A program made the position numbers and the translations under genes. A stretch of DNA of 36,893 bases, taken from Streptomyces sp. SID14436 (lineage in GTDB: Bacteria > Actinomycetota > Actinomycetes > Streptomycetales > Streptomycetaceae). Shown here piece by piece: positions 32,755 to 36,893 of the stretch. The notes under the pieces were generated by a model. The model was not told the origin of the DNA and did not search any database. It worked only from the letters and a program-made list of their open reading frames with translations. Within the stretch, counting starts at the first letter, position 1. Each line of letters opens with the position of its first letter. The stretch covers positions 1 through 36,893 of the forward strand of contig NZ_JAAGMD010000789.1 in the NCBI RefSeq assembly GCF_010548465.1, given 5' to 3'.

Positions 32755-32780
32755 CGGCCCGCCCTGCACAGGGCGGGCCG
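32755..32780. terminator. Perfect 26-base palindrome: terminator and/or operator
   Basis: CGGCCCGCCCTG (32755-32766) and CAGGGCGGGCCG (32769-32780) are perfect reverse complements with two bases between. It can terminate the redox cassette. It also covers TGCACA (32765-32770), a possible -35 box 17 bases before CATAAT (32788-32793), so it could be an operator of the next gene. Confidence 0.75.
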
Positions 32781-32787
32781 TACGGGA

Positions 32788-32793
32788 CATAAT
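32788..32793 (+). promoter_or_regulatory. -10 box CATAAT, leaderless start of the lipoprotein hydrolase gene
   Basis: CATAAT is seven bases before the ATG at 32801, and there is no ribosome site. TGCACA at 32765-32770 is a possible -35 box with a 17-base spacer. Confidence 0.55.
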
Positions 32794-32800
32794 CGTCCCC

Positions 32801-33841
32801 ATGCGGCCGAAGGGCACCGTCCGTGCCGTCGCCGGAGCGCTGCTGGCCCTGACGGCCGGCTGCACCGGCGGCGGGGGCGAGGCCGGGCCGGTTCCGGCCT
32901 CCGTGCGCCCCGCCACCGGGAGCCAGGAGGCGGCCGACCCGGCGGCCCCCTCCCCGTCCGCCTCTGCGCGGGCCGACCCGGTGTCGGTCCCGGCGCTGAT
33001 CGCGCGGGAGCAGACCGGTTCCGGTCTGCGCCTCGGCAGGGTGCTGGCCCGCACCTCCGCCTACACCCGGTACGCGGTCACCTACGAGGCCAACGGCCTC
33101 ACCGTCTCCGGGGTGATGAACATCCCCGAGGGCGACGGCCCGTTCCCCGCGCTGGTGCTCGCGCACGGCTACATCGACCCCGCCGTCTACGTCACCGGGC
33201 AGGGCATGCCGCGCGAGCACGACCTCCTCGCCCGCAGCGGCTACGTGGTCCTGCACGTCGACTACCGCAACCACGCCGGCTCCGACAAGGATCCCGACAA
33301 CGACGTCGGTCTGCGGCTCGGCTACACCGAGGACGTCATCGGCGCCGCTCTGGCCCTGCGCTCCTGGGACCGTGCCGAGGTCGACGCCGGCCGCATCGGC
33401 CTGTTCGGCCGGTCGATGGGCGGCGGGGTCGTCTACAACGCCCTGGTGGTGGCGCCCGGGCTGTTCGACGCGGCCGTCGCCCACGCGCCGGTGAGCGGGC
33501 GGCCCGAGGAGAACCTGGACCACTTCCAGCGGCCCGACGGTGATCCGGTCGTCGAGCGGATCGAGGCCGAGCACGGCACGCCCGAGGAGAACCCGGAGTT
33601 CTGGCGCCAGGTGTCCCCGCTGACCCATGCCGCCCGGGCCGCCGACCCGCTGCAGATCCATCACGGCACGGCCGACGACACCTGCCCGCCGCGGTGGTCC
33701 CGTGCGGCCGCCGCCGCCTTCGAGGCGGCCGGGGCGGACGTCGAGCTGCGCGCCTATGCGGGTGAGGGCCACACCTTCGGACCGCGGTGGCGGGAGTCGA
33801 TGGACGTCACCATGGACTTCTTCGCGCGGCATCTGCGCTGA
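32801..33841 (+). CDS. Lipoprotein alpha/beta hydrolase (prolyl oligopeptidase-like)
   Basis: The 346-residue product has a lipoprotein signal ending LTAGC (C21), a Gly/Ala/Pro/Ser-rich linker to about residue 62, and an alpha/beta hydrolase domain. The triad is S205 in GRSMGGG, D292 in HHGTADDTCPP and H324 in GEGHTFG; the oxyanion region is VLAHGYIDP (119-127). It resembles S9-type peptidases and acylaminoacyl hydrolases, working outside the cell membrane on a peptide or ester. The start is supported by the signal peptide and by a leaderless promoter. It is followed by the amidase gene 125 bases on. Confidence 0.9.
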   Translation: MRPKGTVRAVAGALLALTAGCTGGGGEAGPVPASVRPATGSQEAADPAAPSPSASARADPVSVPALIAREQTGSGLRLGRVLARTSAYTRYAVTYEANGLTVSGVMNIPEGDGPFPALVLAHGYIDPAVYVTGQGMPREHDLLARSGYVVLHVDYRNHAGSDKDPDNDVGLRLGYTEDVIGAALALRSWDRAEVDAGRIGLFGRSMGGGVVYNALVVAPGLFDAAVAHAPVSGRPEENLDHFQRPDGDPVVERIEAEHGTPEENPEFWRQVSPLTHAARAADPLQIHHGTADDTCPPRWSRAAAAAFEAAGADVELRAYAGEGHTFGPRWRESMDVTMDFFARHLR

Positions 33842-33966
33842 CCCGCCCCCGCCGCGTCCGGGTCCGGGGTGCGGGACGATCTCGACGCGGGGGCGTCCGG
33901 CGGGGCACAGTGGCCCTGCGTACCCCCTGGTACGCCCCGTCCCCTCCGCACCCCGAGGAGCCGAAG

Positions 33967-35346
33967 TTGACCAGTTGGGCCGGCCGGACCGCCGTCGAGA
34001 TCGCCACCGCCGTACGGGAGAAGCGGGTGACGCCGCGCGAGGTCGTCGCGGACCACCTGGCGCGCATCGAGCGGCTCGACGGGCGGGTGGGCGCGTTCCG
34101 GGTGGTGCGGGCCCAGGCGGCCCTGGCGGAGGCCGACGAGGTGGCCGCCCGCGGCGATCTGGCGGAACTGCCGCTCGCCGGGGTGCCGGTGGCGGTCAAG
34201 GACAATCTCGCCGTGCGCGGCGAGAGCATGCGCGTCGGCTCCGCGGCCACCCCGGACACGCCCGCCGGGCAGGACCACGAGACGGTGGCCCGGCTCCGGG
34301 CGGCGGGCGCGGTGGTGGTGGGGCTGACGCATGTGCCGGAACTGTGCGTGTTCGGCACCACGGACGGGGTGCACGGCACCTCCCGCAATCCGTGGGACCC
34401 GGCGCGCAGCGCGGGCGGCTCCTCGGGCGGCAGCGCCGCGGCGGTCGCCGCCGGGATGGTGCCCCTCGCGCTCGGCAACGACGGCATGGGGTCGCTGCGG
34501 ATCCCGGCGGCCAACTGCGGTCTGGTCACCATCAAGCCGGGCCTCGGGGTGGTCCCCGCGGGCATCGGTGACGGCGACTGGTTCGGCCTGTCGGAGAACG
34601 GGCCGCTCGCCACGACCGTGGAGGACACCCGGCTGATGCTGGCGGTCCTGGCCGGTACCGGGACGCCGTCCGACGCCGGGGACGCGGCCGCGCCCGACGC
34701 CGGGGCGGGCACCCTGCGGATCGCGGTGTCCCTGCGCAGCCCGCTGCTGGGCGCCACGGTGTCCAAGCCGTACGCGGCGGCCGTGCGGGAGGCCGCCGGG
34801 GCGTTGATCAAGGCGGGTCACCAGGTGCGGCGCGCCGATCCGCCGTACCCGATGTCGCTCGGCACGACGGCCCTGACCCACTGGGCGGCGGGCACGGCCG
34901 TGGACGCGCGCGGCCTGGAGAAGCGGCTGCTGGCCCGGCGCACCCGGGTGCACGCGGCGATCGGCCGGCGCTGTGAGCGCTCCGTGCGCTCCGGCACCGG
35001 CCGGGAGCGGCTGCGCGAGCGGCTGGAGCCGTTCTTCGGCGAGTACGACGTGCTGCTCACCCCGGCCCTCGCCCGCCGCTCGCCGAAGGCGGGCCCGTGG
35101 TACGAGCGGGGCTGGCTGCGCAATGTGGCCGCCAACTCGTCGTACTCGCCGATGACTCCGCCGTGGAACCTGACGGGCTGGCCCGCGATGTCGGTGCCGT
35201 TCGGTGCGCTGCCCTCGGGGGCGCCCTGCGCGGTGCAGCTGGTGGGCGGGCCGGGGGCCGAGGAGGTGCTGCTGGGGCTGGCGCGGCAGCTGGAGGAGCG
35301 GCACCCGTGGCGGCGGACGGCCCCGCTCGCGGAGGCCGACCGGTAA
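33967..35346 (+). CDS. Amidase-signature family amidase
   Basis: The 459-residue enzyme has the Ser-cisSer-Lys site: K78 in VAVKDNL, the cis-serine at S152/S153 in SAGGSSGGSAAAV, and the nucleophile S176 in NDGMGSLRIPAANCG. It hydrolyses amide bonds of an unknown substrate in the cytoplasm. The TTG start is chosen because GAGGAG at 33955-33960 lies six bases before it and the first residues (TSWAGRTAVEIATAVR) match how this family begins. It may be transcribed with the lipoprotein hydrolase gene. Confidence 0.92.
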   Translation: MTSWAGRTAVEIATAVREKRVTPREVVADHLARIERLDGRVGAFRVVRAQAALAEADEVAARGDLAELPLAGVPVAVKDNLAVRGESMRVGSAATPDTPAGQDHETVARLRAAGAVVVGLTHVPELCVFGTTDGVHGTSRNPWDPARSAGGSSGGSAAAVAAGMVPLALGNDGMGSLRIPAANCGLVTIKPGLGVVPAGIGDGDWFGLSENGPLATTVEDTRLMLAVLAGTGTPSDAGDAAAPDAGAGTLRIAVSLRSPLLGATVSKPYAAAVREAAGALIKAGHQVRRADPPYPMSLGTTALTHWAAGTAVDARGLEKRLLARRTRVHAAIGRRCERSVRSGTGRERLRERLEPFFGEYDVLLTPALARRSPKAGPWYERGWLRNVAANSSYSPMTPPWNLTGWPAMSVPFGALPSGAPCAVQLVGGPGAEEVLLGLARQLEERHPWRRTAPLAEADR

Positions 35347-35362
35347 TCGCCTTGCCGTCGTG

Positions 35363-35409
35363 CCGGCCGGGCGCCTAGCCTCGGCCGGGTGACTGCCGGG
35401 TCGGCCGAG
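35363..35409. terminator. Alternative hairpins after the amidase gene
   Basis: CCGGCCG (35363-35369) can pair with CGGCCGG (35382-35388), or CTCGGCCG (35380-35387) can pair with CGGCCGAG (35402-35409). The two stems exclude each other. They may be simple terminator alternatives. Confidence 0.5.
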
Positions 35410-35445
35410 AGCCGTACACAGAAAGCGCGCCCGGCCCTGGCGTGA
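35389..35445 (+). CDS. Possible leaderless 18-residue ORF
   Basis: TAGCCT (35376-35381) is followed by exactly seven bases and GTG, then 17 further codons to TGA. The product would be MTAGSAESRTQKARPALA. The start arrangement matches the leaderless genes elsewhere in this window. Nothing else supports translation, so this is a tentative call. Confidence 0.2.
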   Translation: MTAGSAESRTQKARPALA

Positions 35446-35502
35446 GCCCGGGGCGGGGCCGCGACCCGCCCGTTCCTCCGTGTTCCTTTCCCGCCGCGCC
35501 CC

Positions 35503-35508
35503 TAGCGT
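35503..35508 (+). promoter_or_regulatory. -10 box TAGCGT for the VOC gene
   Basis: TAGCGT lies 40 bases before the ATG at 35548 and matches the -10 boxes at 1202 and 2754. Confidence 0.45.
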
Positions 35509-35547
35509 GGCGCCACCCATGGATTCGACACTCGGAGATCACCGGCC

Positions 35548-35973
35548 ATGCCTGAAGCACAAGCGTCGCATTCGAACGAACTGCCCACCACCATCGCCCA
35601 CTTGAACCACACCGTGGTGTTCGCCCGGGACCGGCGGCTGTCCGCCGGCTTCCTCGCGGCCGTCCTCGGCCTGGAGGTGGGCGCCCCGTTCGGGCCGTTC
35701 CTGCCCGTGGACCTGGGCAACGGTGTGACACTCGACTACTACGAGAAAACCGACGAGCCGATCCAGCCGCAGCACTACGCGTTCCTGGTGCCCGAGGAGG
35801 CGTTCGACGCGATGACCGGGCGCCTGGAGGCGCTCGGCGTCACCTACTACGCCGACCCGAACCACACGGAGCCCGGCCGGATCAACCGCCTCTTCGGCGG
35901 CCGGGGCGCCTACTTCGACGACCCGGACGGCCACAACATGGAGATCATGACCCGTCCCTACGTCCGGCCCTGA
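35548..35973 (+). CDS. VOC-family protein (glyoxalase/dioxygenase fold)
   Basis: The 141-residue protein is one vicinal-oxygen-chelate unit pair: the first half begins IAHLNHTVVFARD (H21) and the second begins QPQHYAFLVPEE (H76); EIM near the end gives E132. These three residues are the expected metal ligands. It may be a glyoxalase-like isomerase, a dioxygenase or a resistance protein; the sequence does not decide. CGGAG upstream is a weak ribosome site. A strong terminator follows. Confidence 0.9.
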   Translation: MPEAQASHSNELPTTIAHLNHTVVFARDRRLSAGFLAAVLGLEVGAPFGPFLPVDLGNGVTLDYYEKTDEPIQPQHYAFLVPEEAFDAMTGRLEALGVTYYADPNHTEPGRINRLFGGRGAYFDDPDGHNMEIMTRPYVRP

Positions 35974-35988
35974 CCCGTACGGCCGGTC

Positions 35989-36019
35989 CGCAGGGGCGTG
36001 CGTCCGGCACGCCCCTGCG
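35989..36019. terminator. Bidirectional terminator, perfect 13-bp stem
   Basis: CGCAGGGGCGTGC (35989-36001) pairs with GCACGCCCCTGCG (36007-36019) around five bases, between convergent genes. Confidence 0.9.
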
Positions 36020-36043
36020 CCGGGTGAGGGGAAGGGGCGCGGG

Positions 36044-36217
36044 TCAGTCGACGCTGGGCAGGATGTGGGGCTCGGCGAGGTCGTCCTCGTAGCCCGCGAG
36101 GCGGATGGGGGCCGACCGGGCCCACACGTCGAGACTGCACAGCTCGCCGTTGCGGCGGCGGGCCCGCTCGGGCCGTTCCTTGGGGCGCTCTTCGGTAGTC
36201 GTCTTCTCCGGTGTCAC
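36044..36217 (-). CDS. Small conserved-looking protein of 57 residues
   Basis: The reverse frame from GTG (36217) to TGA (36044) encodes a hydrophilic, charged N-terminal half (TPEKTTTEERPKERPERARRR) and a distinct C-terminal half with LDVWARSAPIRLAGYEDDL and ending HILPSVD. AAGGAG lies seven bases before the GTG. I recall similar short proteins ending in this way across Streptomyces, with no known function. It has no membrane segment. A terminator follows it, and its upstream region is long. Confidence 0.75.
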   Translation of the reverse strand: MTPEKTTTEERPKERPERARRRNGELCSLDVWARSAPIRLAGYEDDLAEPHILPSVD

Positions 36218-36689
36218 CGCGCACTCCTTATGTGTCGGTCACCCTGGGGACGTGCTGCGCCGGCTCCTGCGCCTGCGCCCGCCGCCCGTCCGGGCATGTG
36301 AAAAAAGCCGTTCGGACGCGGTGGCGCCGGTCGTACGAGGGAAGAGCTGGCCGTTGTGAACCGGCTTGTCCCAGACGGACCGTGGGTGTGGGTAGGACCC
36401 CGTGTGCTGTCCGTCCGGCTCAGATTAACCAAATGAGCGGCCACGCGCTCGATGGGGCTGGAAACTCGCGGTAACAATCGCGCGTCGGACCCATGTCAAC
36501 GCACTTCAATATGCTCCTATTTCACCATTGATGCCCCCGCGGTCCGTCACTCGAACGGACTACAGGGGCGTCGACATGTGCGGGAAGGTCACCTGGCCGT
36601 GGCGCCGTTCACGTCCCGTTGGCCGTCCCGCAAGCACGCCATGGTCTGCTGCCGTTCGGCAACGGCCGTCTCGCTGGGAGGACCGGCGC
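36218..36689. other. Divergent intergenic region with an AT-richer core
   Basis: No gene is supported. The stretch 36421-36545 is visibly AT-richer than the rest of the window (for example AGATTAACCAAATGA and CTTCAATATGCTCCTATTTC) and should hold promoters for the genes on both sides. A short inverted repeat, GAGCG (36435-36439) with CGCTC (36446-36450), lies in it. I cannot assign -35 and -10 boxes with confidence. Confidence 0.5.
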
Positions 36690-36893
36690 ATGGAACTGCG
36701 CGGTGTCGAGGAGCTGATGGACCTGCTGTACGCCTGCCGGGACCCCGGCGGCGCCGGAGCCGGAGGGTCCGGGCACGCCCTGCGGGCCGCCGCGCTGCTG
36801 CGCCGTGCCCGGCCCGCGGACAAGGAGCTCCAGGTCGCGGCCCTGGTACGGCCCGTGGGCCGGCTGCTGGGGCCCGGTGATCCCGCCGCGCGC
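36690..36893 (+). CDS. N-terminus of an HD-domain-like protein (partial, runs off the window)
   Basis: The first 68 codons run to the window edge without a stop. The start MELRGVEELMDLLYACRD, then ALRAAALLRRARPADKELQVAALVRPVGRLLGPGDPAAR, resembles the opening of PhnZ-like HD-domain proteins, where the segment normally reads VAALLHDIGHLL. Here the metal-binding His and Asp of that segment are replaced (VRPVGRLL). The rest is unseen, so a degenerate or non-catalytic member is an inference. GGGAGGA at 36676-36682 supports the ATG. Confidence 0.65.
   Translation, partial: MELRGVEELMDLLYACRDPGGAGAGGSGHALRAAALLRRARPADKELQVAALVRPVGRLLGPGDPAAR

Noticed and set aside
1-36893. tRNA, rRNA, insertion sequence or prophage features
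   Set aside because: I saw no tRNA-like cloverleaf ending in CCA, no rRNA sequence, no transposase or integrase motif and no flanking target duplication apart from the 15-bp repeat at 28775-28848, which encloses only a promoter-sized stretch.

Overview
The window is very GC-rich, with strong third-position GC in its genes, frequent GTG/TTG starts and many genes whose start codon directly follows a TANNNT -10 box. Together with its gene families (lipase maturation factor, SpoIIE-type phosphatase, ECF sigma factors, fused LysX, class F sortase) this points to a chromosome of Streptomyces or a very close relative. I see no rRNA, tRNA, CRISPR array, transposase or phage gene.

Layout. (1) 1-8.3 kb is an envelope block: a DUF4239 membrane protein, two related small secreted proteins with C-terminal membrane anchors, a class F-like sortase, a NodB polysaccharide deacetylase, the fused LysX (lysyl-phosphatidylglycerol synthase plus lysyl-tRNA synthetase) and a universal stress protein. 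(2) 8.4-16.5 kb is regulatory and mixed: a CapA-like protein, an ECF sigma factor, an unknown gene and a zinc-binding anti-sigma factor in a row, a Fpg/Nei-type glycosylase, a PAS-GAF-PP2C-ATPase regulator and a lipase maturation factor. (3) 16.6-20.6 kb holds an M20 amidohydrolase divergent from a sirtuin, a tiny membrane protein and a metallo-beta-lactamase-fold hydrolase. (4) 20.6-24.5 kb holds a cytochrome P450 with a conspicuous operator-like promoter, a second ECF sigma factor with no anti-sigma gene beside it, an OhrR-type MarR regulator and an alpha/beta hydrolase. (5) 24.9-32.7 kb is the most distinctive part: a large AAA/TPR protein lacking a LuxR helix-turn-helix, an alpha/beta hydrolase, then a tight redox cassette (LLM flavin/F420 oxidoreductase, BBE-type FAD oxidase, cupin, DoxX, second cupin). 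(6) 32.8-36.9 kb holds a lipoprotein hydrolase, an amidase, a VOC protein, a 57-residue conserved-looking protein and the start of a gene resembling an HD-domain protein without its metal-binding residues.

How they may work together. The two anchored proteins and the sortase share a gene neighbourhood and, for one protein and the sortase, an identical nine-base -10 region; both proteins share a GV-x-x-G-x-GGS box before the anchor, which could be the sortase recognition signal. The P450, sigma factor and OhrR-like repressor look like an oxidation-responsive island. The AAA protein is a plausible controller of the redox cassette, but only position supports this. Genes are mostly separated by strong GC-rich hairpins, which I list as terminators.
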